This document shows, piece after piece, positions 1 through 6,440 of a stretch of DNA of 7,819 bases (positions within the stretch are counted from its first letter, which is position 1; every line of letters begins with the position of its first letter). The translations under genes were made by a program, and so were the position numbers. Origin of the DNA: Butyrivibrio sp. GTDB taxonomy: Bacteria; Bacillota_A; Clostridia; Lachnospirales; Lachnospiraceae. The notes under the pieces were generated by a model. The model saw only the letters and a program-made list of their open reading frames with translations, was not told the DNA's origin and made no database searches. Location: positions 1 to 7,819 of the forward strand of contig JAGOGF010000057.1 of assembly GCA_017996845.1 (NCBI GenBank), in the 5' to 3' direction.

Positions 1-1085
1 ATAGATACAAGATTTATTACTTGTTGTTCATATGCATGCTGACTATGATAATAGATAGTTATTTTCTGTATATAATCGTTTTTGAATATCTCTGTTAAAA
101 TACCTTTGTCGCTATCTGCTAATGAATGTCCCATAATTTATGCATTAATAGGTACATCCTCAAGTGTTCTCATTCGTGGATCAGGGGCTGTAATCCATTC
201 TTTATAATAATTGCCTGTACGTTTCTGTATTCTCTGAAAATATTTTTGAAAATAAATATAATCCAAAGTATTTAAAAACGCTTCATCTGGAACCCCCAGA
301 ACCATATTCTCTTCTATACAATCTCCATGTATTCTATGATGCTGCTTTAATCTTAACTTTCCATATACATTGGCATATGTATTTGTATAATTAAAATTCA
401 GTAGATTTACATCCTGCAACTCTGCCATTTGTTTTGAATACAAATTCACTTTTATACTTAAGACAAACTCAAGGAGATAATATTCCAGACACTTAATCAA
501 ATCATTAAGCTCCGTTTTCATTGTATCTAATAAAAATTCTTTGTTCTTTTTGATTTTATCTGGTTGTGAACTATAAGGACTTAATACACCTTGTGTTAAA
601 TCTTCATATCCATTCGGACATTTATTTTTGAATGCATTTACTGCTAATAGCATATCTTCCTGAATGTACTTTATTGTAGCATCATTCTTTTTTCTCATCT
701 CTGGAATAAATTCTGTGTAATACTCTTCAATCAATCGAAGCACATTATATATTTCTCCTTCAAAATCAATCCAATTAACTCCAGACAACTGCTTCTTCAT
801 AAAATATTGAATCCAAGAATTACTTAAATGATTATTTATATATTCAAGATGTTCATACTTATAAAGTCCATGATGAGAAGCAAAATCCTCCATCGTCTCT
901 GTTGTAAGTTCGTTTTTATCCGACAATCTAACTACAAATTGTTTATCATTTGTATCAGTATCTATTTTAGAATAATTATCCCAGAACACAGACCAATTAT
1001 TTATAAATTTTAAAAAATCGGTATATCTCGTAGGTAATCCATGGTATAAATCAAACCCATTACCTACAATAAGTAAATCTGCCAT
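1..1085 (-). pseudogene. abiH: AbiH-family abortive-infection protein, interrupted by an in-frame stop (3' end beyond window)
   Basis: Seen: counted from the ATG at 1085, the protein opens with GNGFDLYHGLPTRYTDF (residues 8-24), the hallmark AbiH N-terminus. It continues with W-I-D-F-E (105-109), NFNYTNT (230-236), IHGD (252-255) and LGVPDE (263-268). Translation stops after 315 residues at TAA (138-140). The same frame then stays open for 45 more codons to the window edge, starting IMGHSLADSDKGILTEIF, which is the AbiH C-terminal GHSL/D motif. Family knowledge: AbiH proteins act in phage abortive infection; the biochemical activity is not settled. Start choice: an upstream in-frame ATG at 1112 would add nine residues overlapping the small ORF, whereas 1085 gives the family-typical beginning and has AAAGGGG about 12 nt upstream. 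The gene is much richer in A+T than metA, ligA or hypE, which suggests horizontal acquisition. Inference: a nonsense mutation; a sequencing error or a shortened working protein are alternatives. Confidence 0.87.
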
Positions 1086-1086
1086 T

Positions 1087-1176
1087 TTACAGTTCATCCC
1101 CTTTGTATGCAATTTTAAAGTACGGACTCATACTATGCTTTGATACATTTCCAAGAAGTTGACCAAATGATGTCAC
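1087..1176 (-). CDS. 29-residue small ORF directly upstream of abiH, unrecognised
   Basis: Seen: a GTG at 1176 begins an open frame of 29 codons ending in TAA at 1087-1089. One nucleotide later comes the abiH ATG (1085). A strong ribosome binding site, AAGGGGAG (1183-1190), lies 6 nt before the GTG, and an in-frame TAA sits just upstream of it, so the frame cannot extend further. The peptide begins (M)TSFGQLLGNVSKHSM and ends YFKIAYKGDEL. It is basic in the middle and has no obvious signal peptide or membrane segment. Its last codons contain the AAAGGGG that would serve abiH, an arrangement typical of translational coupling. I do not recognise the family. It could be a leader peptide controlling abiH, a small partner or antitoxin-like protein, or the remnant of a larger gene. 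The well-placed ribosome binding site argues that it is translated. Confidence 0.55.
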   Translation of the reverse strand: MTSFGQLLGNVSKHSMSPYFKIAYKGDEL

Positions 1177-1182
1177 TGTATA

Positions 1183-1190
1183 CTCCCCTT
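1183..1190 (-). promoter_or_regulatory. Ribosome binding site of the small ORF upstream of abiH
   Basis: The minus strand reads AAGGGGAG, 6 nt before the GTG at 1176. It is the best Shine-Dalgarno sequence in the abiH leader and the main reason to believe the 29-codon ORF is translated. The abiH start itself has only a weaker, more distant AAAGGGG. Confidence 0.6.
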
Positions 1191-1218
1191 AATTTCATAT
1201 GTGTCCACAATAATGATA

Positions 1219-1232
1219 TATAATATATTATA
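1219..1232 (-). promoter_or_regulatory. AT palindrome containing a TATAAT box, candidate abiH promoter or operator
   Basis: Positions 1219-1232 form a perfect 14-bp palindrome, so TATAAT is present on both strands (minus strand 1232-1227). It lies about 50 nt before the small ORF's GTG, a reasonable distance for a -10 box. I see no convincing -35 hexamer at 17 bp (the sequence there reads AAACAC on the minus strand). In such AT-rich DNA a chance match is quite possible, so this is a weak call. Confidence 0.3.
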
Positions 1233-1282
1233 CAACCATATACATTTTTGTGTTTTGCTTACTCTAAATTTCTTTCTTATCC

Positions 1283-1317
1283 AAAAAAAGAGACTGACAT
1301 TTTTTCTGTCAATCTCT
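1283..1317 (-). terminator. Rho-independent terminator of the rluF-ligA-metA operon
   Basis: On the minus strand AGAGATTGACA (1317-1307) pairs with TGTCAGTCTCT (1299-1289): 11 bp with one G-U pair, around a 7-nt A-rich loop. A run of T residues follows (complement of the A tract 1283-1289). The stem can extend a few A-T or G-U pairs into that tract. It sits about 110 nt past the metA stop and ahead of the abiH locus, separating the two units. Confidence 0.85.
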
Positions 1318-1347
1318 TCTTATATCCTTCTATATAAATGAGGTACG

Positions 1348-1371
1348 TACCCCATTTTCATACCCCATTTT
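1348..1371. repeat. Direct repeat of TACCCCATTTT, two copies 13 bp apart
   Basis: TACCCCATTTT occurs at 1348-1358 and again at 1361-1371, separated by two bases. The left copy abuts a 10-bp palindrome GGTACGTACC (1342-1351). The repeat lies in non-coding DNA between metA and its terminator. Short, closely spaced direct repeats of this sort can be recombinase arm-type sites or protein-binding sites. No function can be assigned from the window alone. Confidence 0.5.
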
Positions 1372-1400
1372 ATTTACGTGCTTTTTACAAAACAGCGGTT

Positions 1401-1420
1401 TTTCCGCACTTTTCCGTACT
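1401..1420. repeat. Tandem 10-bp repeat just past the metA stop
   Basis: TTTCCGCACT (1401-1410) is followed directly by TTTCCGTACT (1411-1420), identical but for one base. A short GCGG/CCGC inverted repeat with a 5-base spacer overlaps the first unit (about 1396-1408). Together with the repeat at 1348-1371 it makes a small repeat cluster at the junction between housekeeping and AT-rich accessory DNA. Confidence 0.45.
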
Positions 1421-1429
1421 TTACCCGTT

Positions 1430-2410
1430 TCACTCTTCCGTGTCCAAAGTCCGCTCCGTCAGCATGTGGGAAGCCTTTCTACGGTTGCCTTCATCGAGTA
1501 TCTGCCCCCACATATACGGGGTATTCTGATAGACGTAGTAATTCAGCCAGTTGGAATAAAGCATATCACAATGTGAGCGCCATTCGAGAAGCGGTTTATT
1601 ATCCGGATCATTCTCTGGATAATAGTTTTTGGGAACATCGATGTCCAGATCCTTTGCCACATCACGCCGATACTCTTTATCCAGCGTCAGGCGGTCATAC
1701 TCGGCATGCCCCATACTGAAGATCTGTTTGCCATCCCGTGACATACACAGCATTACGCCGGCTTCATCGGATTCCGCCAGTACGACAAGATCTTTGCATT
1801 CATGAATCGCCCTTGCAGGAACTGCCGTATAACGGCTGTGCGGCATCAGGAATATATCATCAAATCCTCTGACCAGCGGAACCTTTCTCTGCAGTACTTT
1901 ATGCCGGTATATACCAAACAGCTTCTCGGACAGCATGATCTTCTTTAACCCATAATGATAATACAATCCCGCCTGTGCACCCCAGCAGATATGGAAGGTT
2001 GAAGTGACATTTTCCTTGGTCCATTCAAAAATTCTGCAGAGTTCATCCCAGTAATCGACTTCTTCAAAGGAAAGCTGCTCTACCGGCGCGCCGGTGATGA
2101 TCATTCCATCATAGGTATTGTCTTTGAGTTCTTCCCAGGTGCTGTAGAATCTGTTTAAGTGATTGGGTGAAGTATTGAGTGCCTGATGGGAACTGACACG
2201 CATAAAGGATACATCAATCTGTAAGGGTGTATTGGATAATGCCCGCAGCAATTGCAGCTCTGTATCTTCTTTGAGCGGCATGAGATTCAGGATACAAATC
2301 TGCAGGGGGCGAATGTCCTGGTGCAGTGCTCTTTTTTCATCTACAACGAAAATATTTTCTTTCTCCAGTATTTCCCTGGCCGGCAAATCATTCTGTATTT
2401 TAATCGGCAT
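1430..2410 (-). CDS. metA: Homoserine O-acetyltransferase (MetA/MetAA family)
   Basis: The enzyme transfers an acyl group from acyl-CoA to the hydroxyl of L-homoserine, the committed step into methionine synthesis, in the cytoplasm. Seen: 326 residues with the nucleophile Cys142 in [10 protein letters not shown], and His235 and Glu237 in GHAEYD, exactly the numbering of E. coli MetA. Also present are RGFDD.F..PHSRY (181-194) and the C-terminal WRSH...[12 protein letters not shown]. Residue 111 is Glu (TGAPVEQL). Family knowledge: Glu at 111, as in Bacillus cereus MetA, favours acetyl-CoA, while Gly as in E. coli gives succinyl-CoA specificity, so acetyltransferase is inferred. The start is firm: AAAGGAG (2418-2424) lies 7 nt before the ATG. 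The gene overlaps the ligA 3' end by 11 nt and is last in the rluF-ligA-metA string. No SAM riboswitch or T-box can be seen, nor is there room for one. The roughly 20-residue tail after TPYMWGQ is slightly longer than in E. coli. Confidence 0.96.
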   Translation of the reverse strand: MPIKIQNDLPAREILEKENIFVVDEKRALHQDIRPLQICILNLMPLKEDTELQLLRALSNTPLQIDVSFMRVSSHQALNTSPNHLNRFYSTWEELKDNTYDGMIITGAPVEQLSFEEVDYWDELCRIFEWTKENVTSTFHICWGAQAGLYYHYGLKKIMLSEKLFGIYRHKVLQRKVPLVRGFDDIFLMPHSRYTAVPARAIHECKDLVVLAESDEAGVMLCMSRDGKQIFSMGHAEYDRLTLDKEYRRDVAKDLDIDVPKNYYPENDPDNKPLLEWRSHCDMLYSNWLNYYVYQNTPYMWGQILDEGNRRKASHMLTERTLDTEE

Positions 2411-4418
2411 TTTCTGTCTCCTTTATGAACGCTTCTTCTGTCAAGATTCGGATTCCCAGTTCCCTTGCCTTTTTATTCTTGGAGGAATTTGATGCAGCAT
2501 CGTTGTTGATCAGTGCCGTCGTTTTCTTCGAAACACTTCCTGTCACTTTCCCGCCCCTTTGTTCAATGTAGGCGATCATCTCGTCCCGGTTGGAAAAATG
2601 ATTCAAGTCTCCTGTAATTACAAAAGTCATGCCGGCAAGCGTGTCCCCTTTAGCTGATTGCGCCGCTGTCATATTCATACCCAGATCGAGCAGTCTTGCA
2701 ATCAGTTTCTGGTTACTTTCTTTATGGAAAAAATCATGCAGGGCAAGCGCTGTTGTTTCTCCGATGTCCGGTACCTCCTGCAGTTCATCCATTCGGGCAT
2801 GCATCAGACTGTCAATGGAATCAAAATGCTTCATCAGTGTTTTGGCAGAAGCCTTTCCGACATTTGGAATTGCAAAACCGGTCAACAGTCTGTAAGGTTC
2901 GTTTTCCCTGGATTCATCAATTGCCTTCAGAATCTTATCCGTATTGGTCTCTTTACCGATCAGCCCTTTTGTAATCAGTTCATCCCGGTATTTTTTCAGA
3001 TCATAGATATCGCCAATGTTACGCAGATATCCTTCCTGTATGAGTATTCTGATATATTCCTCGCCAAAGCCCTTGATATCCATGGCATCCCGCCCGACGA
3101 AATTAATGATCCTGCGTTCGAGTTTGGCAGGGCAGTCATCGTTCGTACAGCGCATATCTGCTGTATCCTCTTCCCGTACAACCGGTGCGCCGCAAACCGG
3201 ACAGCGATCCGGAATCTGGTATACTACGGCATCTGCCGGATGTTTTTGTGACACGACTGCCTTGATCTTCGGGATGATTTCTCCGGATTTATAGACCAGA
3301 ACCGTTTCGCCTATTCCGATTCCCAGCTTATTGATAAAGTCCTGATTATGCAGCGTTGCTCTTGAAACGGTTGTCCCGCACAGGCGGACAGGCGTGAACA
3401 CTGCTGTCGGATTCACTCTGCCTGTCATCCCGACGGAAAGCTCAATATCTGTGATGACTGCTTCCTTTTCTTCCGGCGGATATTTGTATGCAATGTGTCC
3501 TGCGCTGTATTTGGATCCTGCAGGGAAATTATTCCGATAGGCGATCTGATCGATCTTGACTACCGCACCGTCAATATCATATTCCAGCTCTCCCCGCAGA
3601 TCTCCGATCGCATCGATCTGTGCCAGAATTTCTTCATCTGTTTCGCATAATGTGGAAGGTACCATAGCCATCTGCTCGGTATCCTGTAAATACTGCAGTC
3701 CAGCATGGTGTGACCGCATCAGTTCCTCATCCGCACGCTGAATATTGAACAGGAACATCGAAAGACCACGTTCCCGCACCATAGCACTGTCCAGCTGTCT
3801 CAAAGTTCCTGCTGCGCAGTTTCTGGGATTGGCGAATACATTTTTCCCCAGAAGTTCCTGATGCGCATTGGTTTTGTCAAAGTCGACGTGACGCATATAG
3901 ACTTCCCCTCTGACTTCGAGATTCTGATACGTACCTGAGAGTTTTTTCACAATATCCGGAATGACAAGGGCATTTGTCGTAACATCTTCTCCCTGGAAAC
4001 CGTCTCCGCGCGTTTCGGCCAGTCTGAGCACACCATCTTCGTAGCGGATACTCATGGACAAACCATCGATTTTCTGTTCCACATCAAATTTCACATCCGG
4101 GTGCATCGTGCGTACTTCATGTACCCATCCCAACACTTCTTCTTTTGTAAAAACATCCTGAATGGACAGCATCGGCACATCATGTGCGACGATCACGCCT
4201 GCCTTTCTTTTAACCGTTCCGCCGATCACCTGTGTCGGTGAATCCGCAGTTATCAGCTCCGGATGTTCTTTTTCCATACCACGCAGCCGGATCATCATCT
4301 GGTCATACTCATAATCCGATATTTCGGGTGCATCCTGATTATAATATCGGTCCATATGATACCGGATCTGCGCGATCAGATTCTGATATTCCTGTGTCAG
4401 ATCGTCATTGATTCCCAT
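2400..4418 (-). CDS. ligA: NAD-dependent DNA ligase LigA
   Basis: LigA seals 3'-OH/5'-phosphate nicks during replication and repair, using NAD+ to form an enzyme-AMP intermediate. Seen in 672 residues: the NAD-binding Ia region ([15 protein letters not shown], about 25-39, and DSPTQVIGG, 59-67); adenylation motif KIDG with catalytic Lys116; [12 protein letters not shown] (136-147); [15 protein letters not shown] (196-210); DGAVVKID (283-290); AYKYPPEE (310-317); OB-fold start [16 protein letters not shown] (329-344); a Cys4 zinc finger (C406, C409, C424, C429); helix-hairpin-helix repeats (about 440-565); and a BRCT domain from about 592 to the end with [12 protein letters not shown]. All catalytic elements are intact and the length is normal. 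The variants MLSIQDVF and the BRCT form [13 protein letters not shown] suit clostridial LigA. It overlaps the upstream rluF-like gene by 14 nt and downstream metA by 11 nt, so the three are probably co-transcribed and translationally coupled. An AAGGAAA lies upstream of the ATG. Confidence 0.97.
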   Translation of the reverse strand: MGINDDLTQEYQNLIAQIRYHMDRYYNQDAPEISDYEYDQMMIRLRGMEKEHPELITADSPTQVIGGTVKRKAGVIVAHDVPMLSIQDVFTKEEVLGWVHEVRTMHPDVKFDVEQKIDGLSMSIRYEDGVLRLAETRGDGFQGEDVTTNALVIPDIVKKLSGTYQNLEVRGEVYMRHVDFDKTNAHQELLGKNVFANPRNCAAGTLRQLDSAMVRERGLSMFLFNIQRADEELMRSHHAGLQYLQDTEQMAMVPSTLCETDEEILAQIDAIGDLRGELEYDIDGAVVKIDQIAYRNNFPAGSKYSAGHIAYKYPPEEKEAVITDIELSVGMTGRVNPTAVFTPVRLCGTTVSRATLHNQDFINKLGIGIGETVLVYKSGEIIPKIKAVVSQKHPADAVVYQIPDRCPVCGAPVVREEDTADMRCTNDDCPAKLERRIINFVGRDAMDIKGFGEEYIRILIQEGYLRNIGDIYDLKKYRDELITKGLIGKETNTDKILKAIDESRENEPYRLLTGFAIPNVGKASAKTLMKHFDSIDSLMHARMDELQEVPDIGETTALALHDFFHKESNQKLIARLLDLGMNMTAAQSAKGDTLAGMTFVITGDLNHFSNRDEMIAYIEQRGGKVTGSVSKKTTALINNDAASNSSKNKKARELGIRILTEEAFIKETENAD

Positions 4419-5160
4419 TTATCCCGTTTCCTTCCGCTTCCAGTTGGCAGTCCCTGTACAGCTGTGCCAGTTCCTGCCCCTCTATTTTCCGGTATGCTCC
4501 TACCTGCAACCCGTCCAGTCTGATATTCATGATACGGGTTCTGGTAAGGTTTATGACCTCATAACCGTTTTCCTGACACATTCGTCGGATCTGTCTGTTG
4601 AGTCCCTGTGTGAGAATGATCCGAAAGGTATCTTTTCCCACAGGGATAACCTTGCAGGGCCTTGTCCTGACTTCCAGCTCCTCCAGCCATACACCTGCTG
4701 CCATCCGTTCCATAAACGGATGCGTTACCACGCGGTCCACCTGCACCAGATATTCTTTTTCATGCAGATTGGCACCTTTCATCATGGCATTGATCAGCAT
4801 TCCGTCATTGGTCATGATCATCAGTCCATCCGAATCCTGATCCAATCTTCCGGCATAGGTTACCCGAATTGGATAATGCAGCGCTTCTATGATGGTTTTA
4901 TCCGCATGGGTATCACGCTCCGTGCATACAACGCCGCAAGGCTTATAATAGGCCAAAACCACTTTCTCCTGATCCGGCTGTATGTTTGCTCCGTCCACAC
5001 AGACCTGATCACCTTCGCATATCCGCATGCCTGTCTGCGCAGGCGCGCCATTCACCGTAACACGCCCATCTTCAACGTATCTGTCTGCTTCTCTCCGGGA
5101 GCATACTCCGCAGGATGCAATATATTGATTCAGTCTTTTTCCGTTTTGTTTTTCATCCAT
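4405..5160 (-). CDS. rluF: 23S rRNA pseudouridine synthase, RluF-like (RsuA/RluB/RluF family)
   Basis: The protein isomerises a specific uridine in rRNA to pseudouridine. In E. coli, RluF acts on U2604 and RluB on U2605 of 23S rRNA. Seen (251 residues from the ATG at 5160): an S4 RNA-binding domain (about 8-55; KRLNQYIASCGVCSRREAD); YYKPCGVVCT (71-80); the catalytic motif GRLDQDSDGL with Asp107; HEKEYLVQVD (133-142); and GLNRQIRRM (186-194). The HEKEYLV and RTRIMN patterns resemble RluF more than RluB, but the exact target uridine is inferred. Start choice: the frame is open back to an ATG at 5214, but that codon lies in the loop of the preceding gene's terminator. The ATG at 5160 has GGTGAGAG 5 nt upstream and puts the S4 domain at the N-terminus as expected. 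It is the first gene of the rluF-ligA-metA string; its 3' end overlaps ligA by 14 nt. Confidence 0.9.
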   Translation of the reverse strand: MDEKQNGKRLNQYIASCGVCSRREADRYVEDGRVTVNGAPAQTGMRICEGDQVCVDGANIQPDQEKVVLAYYKPCGVVCTERDTHADKTIIEALHYPIRVTYAGRLDQDSDGLMIMTNDGMLINAMMKGANLHEKEYLVQVDRVVTHPFMERMAAGVWLEELEVRTRPCKVIPVGKDTFRIILTQGLNRQIRRMCQENGYEVINLTRTRIMNIRLDGLQVGAYRKIEGQELAQLYRDCQLEAEGNGINGNQ

Positions 5161-5165
5161 ATGGT

Positions 5166-5173
5166 CTCTCACC
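5166..5173 (-). promoter_or_regulatory. Ribosome binding site fixing the rluF start at 5160
   Basis: The minus strand reads GGTGAGAG, 5 nt before the ATG at 5160. This supports the shorter protein over the longest open frame (start 5214), whose first codon would be buried in the terminator hairpin. Confidence 0.6.
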
Positions 5174-5198
5174 ATGCCGTTCCTGTTGTCATCTTTCG

Positions 5199-5232
5199 AA
5201 AAAAGAACGGTCATGTATAAAACCGTTCTTTT
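5199..5232 (-). terminator. Rho-independent terminator after mecA
   Basis: AAAAGAACGGT and ACCGTTCTTTT (arms 5232-5222 and 5211-5201 on the minus strand) form a perfect 11-bp stem with a 10-nt loop, running into six T residues (complement of A 5199-5204). It begins 25 nt after the mecA stop codon. Only about 40 nt remain before the rluF start, so rluF, ligA and metA must rely on read-through or on a promoter overlapping this hairpin or lying in the mecA 3' end. Confidence 0.85.
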
Positions 5233-5256
5233 ACCTTTTTGTTCCGTTGTATGCTG

Positions 5257-6084
5257 TTATACCGTCTGCACGGTATCTGAAATCTTTCTGAGCCTGTTGA
5301 CCGCTCTCTCTGCGATCAAACACTCCATGGATTCCTCCATATGTGCGATCGTCACAGGGCTGGTTGTTGCAAACTCTCCGAATTCATATGCCATTGTAAA
5401 GAGCGCCGCAAAATGAATCATGCTCTCTCTTCCCCTCTGGAAATGCAGGAAGAATTTATTTTTTTCAATATCTTTATACAATCTGCTCTGCACCTTGATC
5501 GGTCCTGTCAGATGTCCGCAAAATGAAATTACGGCGCCGATATTTTCAAAAGCAAAAACAAAGCCATCAAATTTCAGCCGTTCCAGTGCCTTTTTACGTA
5601 CCTTCTTTGCAGGATCCGCTTCTGCCGGCTTCTGCTGTGCTGGTTCAACCGGCACTTTTCCGGTAGTCCCTGCCATATCCTTGATATAACCGGCAAACTG
5701 CTTCAGATTCGACAGATATTCCTGCAACTTGGGTATTCTTTCCTGTTCCGGTACATCTCCCAGTTCTTCCAGAAATGACTGCGGGAAACGAAGACCGAGC
5801 TTATCTGTCAGATTGCGCATGATTTCTTCAAATGCACCTTCCGCATTTTCTGACAAAGTCAGACTGATCGTATGATCCGGCAAAATAGAGATCTGCATTG
5901 GTGTATAGGAGCCTGACGGCTTATAGTCCACTTCCTGCGTCGCACGTTCCACCACTTCATGCAGAAAATCCATTGCTTCCTTTTTTCGTTCAAAAAGATC
6001 TTCCAGTCGGATTCCCTGTTCGTCCAGATCATCCTCTGTAATGATACAATTAACCGTATCCTTATTTACTCTGATAAACTTCAT
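5257..6084 (-). CDS. mecA: Adaptor protein MecA (ClpC/ClpP adaptor, competence regulator family)
   Basis: MecA-type adaptors bring substrates to the ClpCP protease. In Bacillus subtilis MecA targets the competence factor ComK and helps assemble active ClpC hexamers. Seen (275 residues): an N-terminal substrate-binding-type domain (1 to about 83) opening MKFIRVNKDTVNCIITEDDL, the MecA signature with a 'DL.E' strand-helix start; a charged linker with a Pro/Ala/Lys-rich stretch (about 144-165); and a C-terminal domain (about 172-268) with FVFAFENIGAVISFC, SRLYKDIEKNKFFLHF and MAYEFGEF, matching the ClpC-binding half. No ComK-like target is in the window, so the substrate in this organism is unknown. 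The start overlaps the upstream small gene in an ATGA, which implies translational coupling, and the gene ends just before a strong terminator. A 7-bp hairpin (5259-5276) covers its stop codon. Confidence 0.85.
   Translation of the reverse strand: MKFIRVNKDTVNCIITEDDLDEQGIRLEDLFERKKEAMDFLHEVVERATQEVDYKPSGSYTPMQISILPDHTISLTLSENAEGAFEEIMRNLTDKLGLRFPQSFLEELGDVPEQERIPKLQEYLSNLKQFAGYIKDMAGTTGKVPVEPAQQKPAEADPAKKVRKKALERLKFDGFVFAFENIGAVISFCGHLTGPIKVQSRLYKDIEKNKFFLHFQRGRESMIHFAALFTMAYEFGEFATTSPVTIAHMEESMECLIAERAVNRLRKISDTVQTV
5259..5276 (-). other. Small perfect hairpin at the mecA stop codon
   Basis: ATACCGT and ACGGTAT (7 bp) flank a 4-nt loop at the very end of the mecA coding sequence, about 25 nt before the terminator stem. 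It has no T run of its own, so it is not a terminator by itself. It may protect the transcript 3' end or may simply reflect chance codon choice. Confidence 0.3.
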
Positions 6085-6302
6085 GCAATATCAAATCCCT
6101 TCAAAATAACATCTGCAGCATCTTTCTGCATCTCATCCACACAGATAATATACATGATCTGATTGCCATTATACTCTTTTCTCTTCAAAATCGGTATCTT
6201 CTCCTGTTTTTCAAGATAAGATATCCGCTCACGAATCAGCATATTCAGAAGATGTTCTTTTTTCTTCATATCGTCCGTACGGTACAGTTCAACTTCCTTC
6301 AT
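6081..6302 (-). CDS. Small protein coupled to mecA, possibly DUF2007-like (signal-transducing protein fold)
   Basis: The product has 73 residues starting MKEVELYRTDDMKKKEHLLN. It contains an N-terminal strand (VELYRT), a charged helix (about 10-27), ISYLEKQEK, then a strand-rich part (GNQIMYIICV, 46-55) and a final helix (DEMQKDAADVILKG, 56-69). The order 'LY.T.d / helix / iSY....  / iyV...d...A..iL' resembles the small DUF2007 domain, but the similarity is faint and I would not assign a function. There is no signal peptide or membrane segment. It is the first gene behind the promoter at 6377-6405 and ends in an ATGA overlap with mecA, so the two are made together. This suggests a shared regulatory or protein-turnover role (inference). 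Start choice: the frame can begin at TTG 6311, only 3 nt from the GAGG. The ATG at 6302 is preferred, with AAAGAGG ending 12 nt upstream. Confidence 0.7.
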   Translation of the reverse strand: MKEVELYRTDDMKKKEHLLNMLIRERISYLEKQEKIPILKRKEYNGNQIMYIICVDEMQKDAADVILKGFDIA

Positions 6303-6376
6303 TCCTGACAACTACCTCTTTCCTACCCTGACTCCTCTTGCGCAAAAGCGTTTCCGCTGCCTCTGCTGCAACTGCT

Positions 6377-6405
6377 ATTATAACATGAATCCCCCATCTT
6401 GTGCA
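6377..6405 (-). promoter_or_regulatory. Extended -10 promoter for the small gene-mecA unit
   Basis: The minus strand has a perfect TATAAT (6382-6377) preceded by TGT, that is an extended -10 TGn element, with TGCACA (6405-6400) 17 bp upstream matching four of six -35 positions. Transcription would begin near 6370, giving a leader of roughly 70 nt before the ATG at 6302. The leader holds only a 4-bp GAAA-loop hairpin (6347-6358). This is the best promoter in the window. Confidence 0.65.
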
Positions 6406-6440
6406 GGATCGTTTCTGATTTCCTGTCTGGATCATCTATC

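Noticed and set aside
1086..1112. Start of AbiH at the upstream ATG (1112), adding nine residues
   Set aside because: The extra residues precede the usual AbiH N-terminus, overlap the small ORF, and that ATG has no suitable ribosome binding site.
1137..1202. 21-codon ATG frame (MKLRGVYSD...) overlapping the start of the small ORF
   Set aside because: It has no ribosome binding site, and it contains the AAGGGGAG that serves the GTG ORF; very short and probably chance.
1378..1719. Plus-strand frames over the metA 3' end and the repeat cluster
   Set aside because: They mostly lie antisense to metA and lack a Shine-Dalgarno; the part beyond metA is just the repeat-rich non-coding stretch.
2400..2600. 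SAM riboswitch or T-box before metA
   Set aside because: The region upstream of metA is ligA coding sequence with an intact BRCT domain; there is no leader space and no expected conserved core.
2658..3251. 197-codon plus-strand frame, with others nested, inside ligA
   Set aside because: Antisense shadow of the zinc-finger and helix-hairpin-helix part of LigA; no ribosome binding site or family resemblance.
4408..5220. 270-codon open frame on the plus strand across the rluF gene
   Set aside because: It is exactly antisense to a clearly recognisable pseudouridine synthase, its product is rich in Cys, His and Ile without any known motif, and it is a mirror of codon bias on the other strand.
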